A stretch of 20,612 nt of DNA from CAKRHR01 sp964423195. Lineage in GTDB: Bacteria; Bacillota; Clostridia; Lachnospirales; Lachnospiraceae. The stretch is taken from positions 1 to 20,612 of the forward strand of contig CAYRDY010000035.1 of assembly GCA_964423195.1 (NCBI GenBank). The letters are read 5' to 3'. The notes beneath the pieces were generated by a model, which was not told where the DNA came from, did not search any database, and saw only the letters and a list, made by a program, of their open reading frames with translations. Position numbers and translations under genes: made by a program. Each line of letters begins with the position of its first letter. Position 1 is the stretch's first letter. Below, piece after piece: positions 1 to 6,810 of this stretch.

Positions 1-7
1 GCGACGC

Positions 8-165
8 GGCGCCATGTGCCAGTGGCACATGTTTGGCGCCGACCGAAACGGAGTGTAGACTTTGCGAATATTGCCGGCGATTGCGGGAGTGCAGAGCACG
101 GAGCAATCGGCTTTCATCCATGGTGTTGCGCTGAGATAGCGGCGCATGGAAGTTTACCATGTGCC
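8..165. repeat. Inverted-repeat-rich intergenic segment downstream of rnhB
   Basis: No convincing gene lies left of the rnhB stop at 180. Positions 13-31 are a perfect 9-bp inverted repeat with a one-base centre (CATGTGCCA / TGGCACATG), bracketed by GGCGCC at 8-13 and 35-40. A second hairpin occupies 141-165 (GGCGCATGG, 7-base loop, CCATGTGCC), fully paired as plus-strand RNA if one G-U is allowed. The two structures share CATGTGCC, and GGCACATG at 24-31 is the inverse complement of 158-165, so the segment could be a small element with terminal inverted repeats. It has no U-tract, so it is a poor terminator for rnhB. It looks like a dispersed intergenic repeat, but copy number cannot be judged from one window. 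Confidence 0.4.
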
Positions 166-179
166 GAAATAGTTACAGT

Positions 180-938
180 TCATGCCGTAAAGTGACCGAT
201 AAAAGTCCTCCGGTGAATCGGCGACGGCCCGTATTTTTTGATGGCCTCGATGTGCTCGGCCGTGCCGTACCCCTTATGTCTCGCAAAGCCGTACTCCGGA
301 TAAATCTCATCGTAGGCCATCATCATCCGGTCCCTCGTCACTTTGGCCAGAATACTGGCCGCGGCGATCGAGACGCTCTTGGCGTCGCCCTTGATGATTT
401 TTTCCTGAGGCAGGGCGATCCCCGGAATGATCACCGCGTCGTTGAGCAGCACCTGCGGCCGCACGGATAATCCGCCGACGGCGCGGCGCATCGCCTCATA
501 GGTGGCCTGGAGGATATTGATCCGATCAATGGTCTCACAGTCGACGACGCCCACGGCCGCAGCCAATGCCTTCGCCATGATTTCATCATACAGGGCCTCT
601 CGCCGCTTTGCCGTGAGCTGCTTTGAATCGTTGAGATAGAGAATCTCCGCGTTCTTTGGCAGGATCACGGCGCCGGCCACGACCGGACCGGCCAGCGGAC
701 CCCGTCCGGCCTCGTCGACACCGCAGATTAAAGTATACATCGGATATTTATTTTCATACAGGCGCATCTGATCCAGCCGCGCGCGCTCCCTTTCAAGCAC
801 AGAAAGCGCTTTCTGCGCGCGCAGGACCAGCGCGCGGACGCCGCCGCGCGAGTCATCCCCGTAATTTTCGATAAATACCGGTAACTGCGCGGGGGTTGCC
901 CGCGCATATTCCTCCCTGATTTGCGCGACCGATTTCAT
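180..938 (-). CDS. rnhB: Ribonuclease HII
   Basis: This 252-residue protein cleaves the RNA strand of RNA/DNA hybrids and removes single ribonucleotides from DNA. The family signature DEAGRGPLAGP begins at residue 75. The four acidic metal ligands are visible as D75, E76, D167 (in LLNDA) and D185 (in KGDAKS), followed by IAAASILAKVTRD at 191-203. The roughly 70-residue N-terminal extension ahead of the catalytic domain matches the long RNase HII form of Bacillus-type bacteria. The ATG at 938 is preceded by GGGGAGG at good spacing, and the stop is TGA at 180-182. It is the last recognisable gene of the minus-strand block, 81 nt after lepB, with no terminator seen behind it. Identification is secure. 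Confidence 0.96.
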   Translation of the reverse strand: MKSVAQIREEYARATPAQLPVFIENYGDDSRGGVRALVLRAQKALSVLERERARLDQMRLYENKYPMYTLICGVDEAGRGPLAGPVVAGAVILPKNAEILYLNDSKQLTAKRREALYDEIMAKALAAAVGVVDCETIDRINILQATYEAMRRAVGGLSVRPQVLLNDAVIIPGIALPQEKIIKGDAKSVSIAAASILAKVTRDRMMMAYDEIYPEYGFARHKGYGTAEHIEAIKKYGPSPIHRRTFIGHFTA

Positions 939-1019
939 ATGATCCTCCCCATTCCGCTGTCCCTAAAGCCTGCGGCACAGACAGCGATGGACGCAATTTT
1001 CAATCTCTCCAAAGTGGCC

Positions 1020-1622
1020 TCATTGGTGCTTCAGGAAGCCAAACTTATTCAGCGGCCATATCCGCATCCAGGCGCGCCCGATGATATGATCCTTATGGAT
1101 ATTGCCGACCACATCGTAGCGACTGTCCTTGCTGATGCCGCGGTTGTCGCCAAGCACAAAATATTCGTCCTCGCCGAGATGAATCAGATTCTCCGCCACG
1201 CCGGCATAGCTCGTCGGCTCAGAGCCGTAATTTTCCTCAAGCACCTCGCCGTTAATATAAATGACACTGTCGATGATCTGCACGCTTTCGCCCGGAAGCC
1301 CGATAATGCGCTTGATATAATTTCTTCCCGGCTCGTCCGGCGAAGGGAAAACGATAATATCAAAGCGCTTCGGCTCATGCAGACGATAGCTGATCTTGTC
1401 GACGATCAGATTGTCCCCGTCCACGAGCGTCGGATACATGGAGGAACCGATCACCTTCGTCCGCTGCCCGACAAAATGGACGATCAAAAAAGTCGCCAGA
1501 AGGATCACGGCGCAGTAGACGATCAGCTCCAAAATATCCTGCCAGACACTCTTTTTTTCCTCTTCTTTCTTTTCTTCATTACGCGCTTCAGAATGATTCT
1601 CATCCGAATTGTTCTTTCCCAT
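1020..1622 (-). CDS. lepB: Signal peptidase I
   Basis: This 200-residue membrane serine protease removes signal peptides from exported proteins on the outer face of the membrane. A charged, Lys/Glu-rich N-terminal tail is followed by one membrane segment at about residues 31-52. The box B motif GSSMYPTL holds the catalytic Ser61, YIKRIIGLPGE holds the general base Lys104, and box E is GDNRGISKDSR. A single N-terminal anchor and about 200 residues fit the Gram-positive SipS-like type. A GTG at 1634 would add four residues, but the ATG at 1622 is preferred because GGTGA sits five bases upstream. It starts 18 nt after the rbgA stop and is co-transcribed with it. Its position beside Ffh and FtsY genes fits the secretion theme. 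Confidence 0.95.
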   Translation of the reverse strand: MGKNNSDENHSEARNEEKKEEEKKSVWQDILELIVYCAVILLATFLIVHFVGQRTKVIGSSMYPTLVDGDNLIVDKISYRLHEPKRFDIIVFPSPDEPGRNYIKRIIGLPGESVQIIDSVIYINGEVLEENYGSEPTSYAGVAENLIHLGEDEYFVLGDNRGISKDSRYDVVGNIHKDHIIGRAWMRIWPLNKFGFLKHQ

Positions 1623-1640
1623 TCCACTCACCACTTCATT

Positions 1641-2486
1641 TCAAACATTTTCCGCAAATTCCAAAGTTATCCTTCCAAGCCGGGCACTCCTGAAATCATC
1701 CAGAAACAGCCGCTCCGCTCTCGCAAGGTCCGGGATATTGCCCTTCTTTCGGCAATTTCTCGACACAGCGATCTGCTCAAGGATTTCCGCCTCCGGCAGT
1801 GACTCGTCCGCCTGATAGCGCTGATTTAAAATGCCCGGATAAAACTGTCTCAAAATCCGGATCAGCTCAACCGACAACTCGCCCATGTCCAGCAGATCAT
1901 CCTTGATCGAGCCGATCAGCGCGAGCCTCACGCCCACGCTCCTGTCCTCGAACTTTGGCCACAAAATCCCCGGCGTGTCTAATAGCTCCAGCGTCTTGCC
2001 GAGCCGGATCCACTGCTCGCCCCTGGTCACGCCCGGCCTGTTGCCGGTCTTTGCGCATGCCCGCCCGGCGAAACTGTTGATAAATGTCGACTTGCCGACG
2101 TTTGGGATCCCGACGACCATGGCGCGCATCGGCCGGTTGATGCCCCTTCGCCGATTGCGCTCAAGCCGCTCGGCACAGACTTCCGTCACTGCAGCCGTCA
2201 CATCTCTGACATAGCTCTTCGATCTCGCATCCAGCATGACAACGCCATAGCCGCGGTCCTTGAACCACTTGGTCCACGCCGCGGTGCGCTCCGAATCAGC
2301 CAGATCCGCCTTGTTGAGCAGCAGAAGTCTCGCTTTCTGTCCGGCCAGACTGTCAATATCGGGATTTTTGCTGCTGATGGGAATCCGAGCGTCAACCAGC
2401 TCGATCACCACATCGATCAGCTTCATATCCTCCTGCATCTGACGCCTGGCCCTGGTCATATGTCCGGGATACCACTGTATATCCAT
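1641..2486 (-). CDS. rbgA: Ribosome biogenesis GTPase RbgA (YlqF)
   Basis: This 281-residue circularly permuted GTPase acts in late assembly of the 50S subunit; the B. subtilis homologue is essential. The permuted order is visible: G4 NKAD at 58-61 precedes G1 GIPNVGKST at 126-134, G2 around PGVT, and G3 DTPG at 170-173. The N-terminus DIQWYPGHM is typical of the family. An ATG at 2498 would add four residues, but GGGAGG lies between the two ATGs and fits the one at 2486. The gene begins about 40 nt beyond the rplS terminator, so expression needs readthrough or a promoter I cannot see. The ribosome-assembly role fits its place beside rplS. Order here is rplS-rbgA-lepB-rnhB. Confidence 0.95.
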   Translation of the reverse strand: MDIQWYPGHMTRARRQMQEDMKLIDVVIELVDARIPISSKNPDIDSLAGQKARLLLLNKADLADSERTAAWTKWFKDRGYGVVMLDARSKSYVRDVTAAVTEVCAERLERNRRRGINRPMRAMVVGIPNVGKSTFINSFAGRACAKTGNRPGVTRGEQWIRLGKTLELLDTPGILWPKFEDRSVGVRLALIGSIKDDLLDMGELSVELIRILRQFYPGILNQRYQADESLPEAEILEQIAVSRNCRKKGNIPDLARAERLFLDDFRSARLGRITLEFAENV

Positions 2487-2526
2487 ACACCCTCCCATCT
2501 TTTGCGATGAATCTGTCGCCCGCTAT

Positions 2527-2560
2527 AAACAAAAGGACAACTACCCCAGGTACTTGTCCC
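2527..2560 (-). terminator. Rho-independent terminator of rplS
   Basis: Read on the minus strand, GGACAAGTACC and GGTAGTTGTCC (2535-2545 and 2549-2559) form an 11-bp stem with one internal G-G mismatch and a 3-base loop, followed by TTTTGTTT. It lies 15 nt past the rplS stop. A run of six T follows the hairpin on the plus strand too, so it may be bidirectional. Confidence 0.85.
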
Positions 2561-2574
2561 TTTTTTGTTGATCC

Positions 2575-2922
2575 CTATTTGACTAATTCCTTCACCTTCG
2601 CGCGCTTGCCGACTCTGCCTCTCAGATAGAACAGCTTCGCGCGTCTGACCTTGCCGCGTCTGACAACCTCGATCTTTTCCACGATCGGGGAATGGAGCGG
2701 CCATGTCTTCTCCACACCGACGCCATTTGAGGATTTTCTCACGGTGAAAGTCTCGCGATTGCCGCCGTTTTGCCGCTTCAACACGGTGCCCTCAAAAACC
2801 TGGGTCCTCTCCCTGTTTCCCTCTTTGACCTTCGCGTATACTCTGACAGTATCACCGACAGCAAACTTCGGCACCTCCGCTTTCATCTGCTCAGCCTCGA
2901 TGCTCCTGATAATCTCGTCCAT
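2575..2922 (-). CDS. rplS: 50S ribosomal protein L19
   Basis: This 115-residue, strongly basic protein of the large subunit lies at the 30S-50S interface. The length is normal, and the conserved core is present (FAVGDTVRVYAKVKEG near residue 20, the VEK-type central segment, and the basic end RRAKLFYLRGRVGKRAKV). AAGGAGG precedes the ATG at 2922 by about 11 nt. Unlike its neighbours it is bracketed by its own promoter (3012-3040) and a strong terminator (2527-2560), with a 7-bp hairpin in the 5' leader, so its dosage can be set apart from trmD and rbgA. The identification is certain; autogenous control is inferred by analogy with known L19 leaders. Confidence 0.97.
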   Translation of the reverse strand: MDEIIRSIEAEQMKAEVPKFAVGDTVRVYAKVKEGNRERTQVFEGTVLKRQNGGNRETFTVRKSSNGVGVEKTWPLHSPIVEKIEVVRRGKVRRAKLFYLRGRVGKRAKVKELVK

Positions 2923-2958
2923 CTCAGAATGAACCTCCTTCTTCTATACAGACGTTCT

Positions 2959-2982
2959 TGGCGCGCATATCTTCCCGCGCCA
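2959..2982 (-). promoter_or_regulatory. Leader hairpin of rplS, possible L19 autoregulatory element
   Basis: Between the rplS promoter and its ribosome-binding site, TGGCGCG and CGCGCCA (minus strand) form a perfect 7-bp G+C-rich stem with a 10-base loop. An L19 leader RNA is known in Bacillus-type genomes; whether this hairpin belongs to that family cannot be decided without a covariance model. Confidence 0.45.
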
Positions 2983-3011
2983 GAGGACCGCCCCTTTTCT
3001 CAGTCTTAAAT

Positions 3012-3040
3012 ACTATAACATACACATGATTAAAAAACAA
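3012..3040 (-). promoter_or_regulatory. Sigma-A promoter of rplS
   Basis: Minus strand: -35 TTGTTT (3035-3040), 17-bp spacer, -10 TATAGT (3012-3017) with an upstream TG giving an extended -10. The -35 box ends only 3 nt from the trmD stop. The start site would fall near 3005, giving a leader of about 80 nt. Confidence 0.75.
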
Positions 3041-3043
3041 GCC

Positions 3044-3784
3044 CTATTTTCCGCTGTTTTCCACTAAAGCCGCCAAAATTTCCCGATCGCTGTCGGAGAG
3101 ATCGGCGCCCTCCAGCAGTTCCGGCCTGCGCCTCAGGGTCCGCTCCAGCGATTTCTCGCGACGCCACGCCGCAATCTTCCCGTGATCACCGCTGAGCAGC
3201 ACTTCCGGCACCGCGCGCCCGCGGTACAGGGGCGGCCGCGTATACTGGGGATATTCCAGCAGACCGTCCTGAAACGATTCGTCCCTGGCGGAATCATCGT
3301 TGCTCAGGACGCCGGGCACCAGCCTTGAGATGGCGTCGATCATGACCATCGCCGGAAGTTCGCCGCCGGTGAGTACATAGTCGCCGATCGACAGATTGTC
3401 GGTGACAATCTCCTCCAGCACCCGCTCGTCGACACCCTCATAGTGACCGCAGAGAAAAATCAGATCCTCCTCTTTTGACAGCTCCTCCGCGATCTTCTGC
3501 GTAAACACGCTGCCCTGAGGCGTCGTATAGATGACTCTGGGCCGTCCGCGGATCCCTGCCGTGACTGCCTCGAAGCAATCGTAGACCGGCTGAGCCTGCA
3601 TGACCATGCCCGCCCCGCCGCCGTACGGATAATCGTCGACGTGGCGATGCCTGTCCACCGTATAATCGCGGATATTGACGGCATTTACGGTAATCAGCCC
3701 GCTCTCGATCGCACGCCCTGTAATGCTCGTGTTCAATCCCTGCAGAATCATTTCAGGAAATAGTGTCATGATATGAAAATGCAT
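3044..3784 (-). CDS. trmD: tRNA (guanine-37-N1)-methyltransferase
   Basis: This 246-residue SPOUT-class enzyme methylates G37 next to the anticodon and prevents +1 frameshifting. The trefoil-knot AdoMet-binding segments are clear: YGGGAGMVMQ near 54-63, GHYEGVDERV at 113-122 and SIGDYVLTGGELP at 132-144. The flexible linker carries DESFQDGLLEYPQYTRP. The residue just before Ser170 is Glu169, whereas the well-studied gammaproteobacterial enzymes have the catalytic Asp169 there. The length is normal. GGAGG lies 6 nt before the ATG at 3784, and this site overlaps the rimM stop codon (TAGGAGG), so the two are probably translationally coupled. It is the last gene of the ylxM-to-trmD run before the rplS promoter. 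Confidence 0.96.
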   Translation of the reverse strand: MHFHIMTLFPEMILQGLNTSITGRAIESGLITVNAVNIRDYTVDRHRHVDDYPYGGGAGMVMQAQPVYDCFEAVTAGIRGRPRVIYTTPQGSVFTQKIAEELSKEEDLIFLCGHYEGVDERVLEEIVTDNLSIGDYVLTGGELPAMVMIDAISRLVPGVLSNDDSARDESFQDGLLEYPQYTRPPLYRGRAVPEVLLSGDHGKIAAWRREKSLERTLRRRPELLEGADLSDSDREILAALVENSGK

Positions 3785-3794
3785 GACAGACCTC

Positions 3795-4310
3795 CTACAA
3801 ATCCAAAAGTCCCGGCAGGATGTGCACGGTCACTCTGCCCTCGGACAGGTCGATCTGGGGCACACACTCCATCGTCAGAGGAAATAAATAGGGCTTCCCG
3901 TCCTCCGCCTGAATCTCCAGCACATCGTTGGCGCCGGTCTGCAGCACGTCCGTGATGCGGCCGAAATCCTCACCCTCATCCGTGACCACCTCTAGGCCGA
4001 TCAGATCGGCGATAAAATACTCGCCCTCCTCAAGCGGCACGGCATTCTCTCTGTCCACAAGCAGATCTCTCCCGCGGTATTTCTCAATATCATTGATGTT
4101 GTCAATGCCCTTAAACTTCAGTATCGCAAACTGTTTAATGAACTTGACGCCCTCAACCTCCAGCGGAAGCAATTCCCGTCCCGTGTCCAGAAAACATTTC
4201 TTCAGATCCCTAAAGCGCATGAGGTCATCGGTGGTCGGAAAAACCTTGACCTCCCCGCGGATACCATGGGTCGAGGCGATCGTGCCCACGCGCAAATACT
4301 CATTCCTCAT
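3795..4310 (-). CDS. rimM: 16S rRNA processing protein RimM
   Basis: This 171-residue protein helps mature the 3' domain of 16S rRNA and the head of the 30S subunit, in contact with S19. The N-terminal RimM barrel begins LRVGTIASTHGIRGEVKV, and a C-terminal PRC-barrel spans about residues 97-170 (YFIADLIGLEVV, GANDVLEI). A GTG one codon upstream (4313) is a possible start; neither has a strong ribosome-binding site, and a GAGCGG about 10 nt upstream is the best candidate. The intergenic stretch before it (4314-4431) contains a 16-bp near copy of the end of khpA. The gene ends 10 nt from trmD, its usual neighbour. Confidence 0.94.
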   Translation of the reverse strand: MRNEYLRVGTIASTHGIRGEVKVFPTTDDLMRFRDLKKCFLDTGRELLPLEVEGVKFIKQFAILKFKGIDNINDIEKYRGRDLLVDRENAVPLEEGEYFIADLIGLEVVTDEGEDFGRITDVLQTGANDVLEIQAEDGKPYLFPLTMECVPQIDLSEGRVTVHILPGLLDL

Positions 4311-4384
4311 CACTGTAACCGCTCATGCCCGCTGATGGCACGACATTCCATGATCATAAAATCTCCACCCCGCCGCCGGCGCAT
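4310..4384 (-). other. Possible micro-ORF between khpA and rimM
   Basis: An ATG at 4384 opens 24 codons that end in a TGA overlapping the rimM ATG by one base (TGATG), the geometry of translational coupling. The peptide is Arg-rich at its start. No Shine-Dalgarno sequence precedes it, and part of the segment resembles the end of khpA. It may be chance. Confidence 0.15.
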
Positions 4385-4431
4385 AGGATTCAAATGCCCG
4401 GAGCACAACAATTTAGGATTATCCAGTGCAA

Positions 4432-4659
4432 TCACAAAATCTCCACGACAACTTTGCGCTCATCTTTGTAAGCCGCGGACTTGACAACGGTCCTGATGGC
4501 CTTCGCGATGCGTCCCTGCTTGCCGATGACCTTGCCCATATCATCCTGGGCCACCTTCAGCTCAATCGTCACAGTTTTCTCATTCTCCGTCTCAGTGACA
4601 ATCACCTCGTCTGGATGATCCACCAGTGCTTTCGCGATAACTTCAACTAATTCTTTCAT
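4432..4659 (-). CDS. khpA: KH-domain RNA-binding protein KhpA (YlqC)
   Basis: This is a small, 75-residue protein that is essentially a single KH domain. The RNA-binding GXXG loop is IGKQG at 45-49, followed by the basic helix RIAKAIRTVV. KhpA forms a complex with KhpB (Jag) in Gram-positive bacteria and binds many RNAs affecting cell division and envelope growth. A GTG two codons upstream (4665) is possible, but GAGGTG lies at the proper distance from the ATG at 4659. It follows rpsP by 20 nt and precedes rimM after a 120-nt gap. The position rpsP-khpA-rimM-trmD is conserved in Bacillota. Confidence 0.93.
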   Translation of the reverse strand: MKELVEVIAKALVDHPDEVIVTETENEKTVTIELKVAQDDMGKVIGKQGRIAKAIRTVVKSAAYKDERKVVVEIL

Positions 4660-4679
4660 TGGCACACCTCATATATGAA

Positions 4680-4925
4680 TTATTTGGAAATGCCGGCATG
4701 CTTAAACAGTTTGGCAACGGTTTCTGTCGGCTGCGCGCCTGTCGAGAGCCACTTTTTGGCCAGTTCCTCATTGACCTTGATCGTGCTCGGCTCCGTCGAA
4801 GGATCATAGGTGCCGATCTCCTCGATGAATCGTCCGTCTCTCGGACTCCTGGAATCCGCCACGACAATCCTGTATAAAGGCGCTTTTTTCTTTCCAAGTC
4901 TCTTTAATCTGATTTTTACTGCCAT
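4680..4925 (-). CDS. rpsP: 30S ribosomal protein S16
   Basis: This 81-residue small-subunit protein is needed for early 30S assembly. The start VKIRLKRLGKKKAPLYRIVV and the segment GRFIEEIGTYDP are diagnostic. The length matches the family. GGAGG precedes the ATG at 4925 by nine bases. Upstream, toward ffh, lie an A+T-rich stretch and the phased 10-bp repeats at 4981-5050, together with a weak hairpin that could lower or modulate flow of transcripts from ffh into this ribosomal gene. Confidence 0.97.
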   Translation of the reverse strand: MAVKIRLKRLGKKKAPLYRIVVADSRSPRDGRFIEEIGTYDPSTEPSTIKVNEELAKKWLSTGAQPTETVAKLFKHAGISK

Positions 4926-4971
4926 TGTAATGACCTCCTGAAATAAAATAAAAAAATATAAATATCATTCA

Positions 4972-4996
4972 AAGCATTTCACGCTTAAAAATGCTT
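4972..4996 (-). promoter_or_regulatory. Weak A+T-rich hairpin in the ffh-rpsP junction
   Basis: Minus strand: AAGCATTT (4989-4996) and AAATGCTT (4972-4979) pair across a 9-base loop. A T-rich run with seven consecutive T begins about 15 nt later. It could be a partial terminator or an mRNA processing site, but the stem is weak. Confidence 0.25.
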
Positions 4997-5050
4997 GAAA
5001 ATGCTTGAAATTGCCTAAAAATGCTTGAAATTGCCTAAAAATGCTCAAAA
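4981..5050. repeat. Seven 10-bp phased A-tract repeats
   Basis: Units start exactly every ten bases at 4981, 4991, 5001, 5011, 5021, 5031 and 5041. The forms are ATGCTTGAAA (three times), TTGCCTAAAA (twice), ACGCTTAAAA and ATGCTCAAAA. Each ends in an A-tract of three or four (up to five across unit borders) in register with the DNA helix, a pattern known to bend DNA. The last unit runs over the ffh stop codon at 5045-5047. Confidence 0.85.
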
Positions 5051-6394
5051 TCGAAACGGCCGTCTGAATCTGCCTCTCCTGGCAGCCTTTCCGGTAAGCT
5101 GGCCGGAAAACTGCTTCATCATCTTTTTCATCTGATCAAACTGTTTGGTCAGCTTGTTGACCTCCGAGATGTCCACCCCTGCGCCCGCAGCGATGCGACG
5201 CTTCCGTGACATATTGATGAGGTCCGGGTTCCCGCGCTCCTGGGGCGTCATCGACAGAATGATGGCCTCCGTGCGCTTCATCTGGTGCTCGTCGATCTCC
5301 GCGCCCTTCAGCGCTGAGGCATTCATCCCCGGAATCATGCCCAGCAAGTCGGACAGATTGCCCATGTTTTTCAGCTGGTTCATCGAAGTCAGAAAATCAT
5401 CATAACCGAAATCCGCCTTTTTCAGCTTCCGCGTCAGATTGATCGCCTGCTCCTCGTCGATGTTGGCCTCCGCCTTCTCAATCAGTGAGAGCACGTCACC
5501 CATGCCGAGGATCCTTGAAGCCATGCGGTCCGGATAGAACTGCTCAAGATCGGAGAGCTTCTCGCCCATGCCGACATAGAGGATCGGTTTTCCGGTCACA
5601 GCCCTGATCGACAGTGCGGCGCCGCCGCGCGTATCGCCGTCCATCTTTGTCAGGATCACGCCGTCCACCTCGACGATCTCATTGAAGGATTTTGCCACAT
5701 TGACGGCGTCCTGTCCCGTCATGGCATCCACCACGAGCAGGGTCTGATGCACCTCGACGGCCGCCTTGATATTTTTTAGCTCGTTCATCATGTCCTCATC
5801 GACATGGAGCCGGCCCGCGGTATCGAGAATGACCACATTATAACCGTTATTCTTGGCATGCTCGACCGAGGCCTTGGCGATATCCACCGGATCCTGATTC
5901 TCGCCCATCGAGAATACCGGCACGCCCTGCTTCTCGCCGTTGACCTGCAGCTGCCTGATCGCGGCCGGCCGATAGACATCGCAGGCCACAAGCAGCGGCC
6001 GTCGGCCCTTCTGCTTGAGCTTGCCGGCGATCTTCGCCGCCGTGGTGGTCTTGCCCGCGCCCTGAAGGCCGGCCATCATGATCACTGTGATCTCGCTGCC
6101 CGGCCGCAGTTTGAGTTCTGTGGTCTCACTGCCCATCAGTGAGATCAACTCCTCATTGACGATCTTGATGACCATCTGTCCCGGGGTCAGGCTCGTCATG
6201 ACCTCCTGGCCGACAGCGCGCTCTGAGACGGCATTGATAAACTGCCTGACGACCTTAAAATTGACATCAGCCTCCAGAAGCGCCATCTTTACCTCTTTCA
6301 GGGCGGCTTTCACATCCGCCTCGCTCAGGCGTCCCTTGCCCCTAAGATTTTTAAAAACATTCTGCAGCTTTTCCGATAAACTCTCAAATGCCAT
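5045..6394 (-). CDS. ffh: Signal recognition particle GTPase Ffh (SRP54)
   Basis: This 449-residue protein is the core of the signal recognition particle: it binds signal sequences at the ribosome and, with SRP RNA, docks on FtsY. The N domain covers about residues 1-95. The NG GTPase has GLQGAGKTT at 109-117, DTAGR at 191-195 and TKMD at 249-252. The M domain (from about 300) carries the RNA-binding motif SRKRRIAAGAG at 396-406 and a Met-rich stretch near 422-427. The C-terminus is Arg-rich. The length is normal. The ATG at 6394 has AAAGGAGG at good spacing, set in the 10-bp palindrome GGAGGCCTCC. ylxM ends 16 nt upstream. Confidence 0.97.
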   Translation of the reverse strand: MAFESLSEKLQNVFKNLRGKGRLSEADVKAALKEVKMALLEADVNFKVVRQFINAVSERAVGQEVMTSLTPGQMVIKIVNEELISLMGSETTELKLRPGSEITVIMMAGLQGAGKTTTAAKIAGKLKQKGRRPLLVACDVYRPAAIRQLQVNGEKQGVPVFSMGENQDPVDIAKASVEHAKNNGYNVVILDTAGRLHVDEDMMNELKNIKAAVEVHQTLLVVDAMTGQDAVNVAKSFNEIVEVDGVILTKMDGDTRGGAALSIRAVTGKPILYVGMGEKLSDLEQFYPDRMASRILGMGDVLSLIEKAEANIDEEQAINLTRKLKKADFGYDDFLTSMNQLKNMGNLSDLLGMIPGMNASALKGAEIDEHQMKRTEAIILSMTPQERGNPDLINMSRKRRIAAGAGVDISEVNKLTKQFDQMKKMMKQFSGQLTGKAARRGRFRRPFRF

Positions 6395-6410
6395 CGGGAG
6401 GCCTCCTTTG

Positions 6411-6770
6411 TCAAAATGTGTCTATGATCTCCCCGGAAAGAATCTCGATCGCTCTGGCCGCAGCCAACTTCTCCGTCTCAGGTGCCGACGCGTCCAATAT
6501 CCTCTCGGCCCGCGCGCGGATCAGGGCCACCCTGCGCTTGACCTCGCCGAACTTCGCCACAAGATGAAGCCGGCGCTCATAACCCTCCAGCAGCCTGTCG
6601 CACCGCCTGACGATGTCATAGACGGCCTGCCGGCTGATTCCCCGGCTCTCGGCGATCTCGCCCAGAGACAGATCATTTGAGACAAAATCCTCGTAGATGT
6701 CTCGCTGATGCTCCGTCAAGAGCTCCCCGTAAAAATCAAAGAGCAGTGACTGCTCCAAAATTCTCTCCAA
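6411..6770 (-). CDS. ylxM: YlxM family helix-turn-helix protein, SRP-associated
   Basis: This 119-residue protein has a sigma-70 region 4-like helix-turn-helix: LSLGEIAESRGISRQAVYD lies about one third in. YlxM proteins are encoded next to ffh in Bacillota and in streptococci modulate the Ffh/FtsY/SRP RNA interaction. The start is a TTG. A TTG at 6788 gives six more residues but has no ribosome-binding site. The TTG at 6770 has AGGTGG seven bases upstream and yields the family-like start MERILEQSLLFDFYGELL. It is the first gene of the ylxM-ffh-rpsP-khpA-rimM-trmD unit, downstream of a strong promoter with two inverted repeats, one of which covers the ribosome-binding site. Autoregulation by its HTH is conceivable but unproven. 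Confidence 0.9.
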   Translation of the reverse strand: MERILEQSLLFDFYGELLTEHQRDIYEDFVSNDLSLGEIAESRGISRQAVYDIVRRCDRLLEGYERRLHLVAKFGEVKRRVALIRARAERILDASAPETEKLAAARAIEILSGEIIDTF

Positions 6771-6776
6771 AAAAGC

Positions 6777-6810
6777 ACCACCTGTCAAGTACTTTTACTT
6801 TACAGGTGGT
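6777..6810 (-). promoter_or_regulatory. 9-bp inverted repeat between -10 box and ribosome-binding site of ylxM
   Basis: ACCACCTGT directly follows the -10 box and ACAGGTGGT contains the Shine-Dalgarno sequence; both arms are perfect, separated by 16 bases. The expected start site (about 6804) lies inside the first arm, so an RNA hairpin would be incomplete and a protein-binding operator is the likelier reading. Confidence 0.5.

Noticed and set aside
159..470. Plus-strand ORF of 103 codons at the left end
   Set aside because: Most of it is antisense to rnhB, including its catalytic region, and its start lies in the inverted-repeat segment. There is no Shine-Dalgarno sequence and no recognisable domain.
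921..1802. Long plus-strand ORF of 293 codons opposite lepB and rbgA
   Set aside because: It lies antisense to two unmistakable genes, has no ribosome-binding site and shows no family motifs. It arises from the G+C-rich codon usage of the true strand. The same holds for the antisense frames at 7211-7810, 8545-9456, 9675-10394, 13979-14578, 15706-16350 and 19355-20170.
4981..5050. Repeats considered as a CRISPR array
   Set aside because: The units are only 10 bp and directly tandem, with no unique spacers between them. No cas genes are nearby.
6397..6406. Perfect palindrome GGAGGCCTCC over the ffh ribosome-binding site, considered as a regulatory hairpin
   Set aside because: With no loop bases it cannot form a stable hairpin; at most three base pairs with a 4-base loop are possible. 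It is probably a by-product of a strong Shine-Dalgarno sequence.
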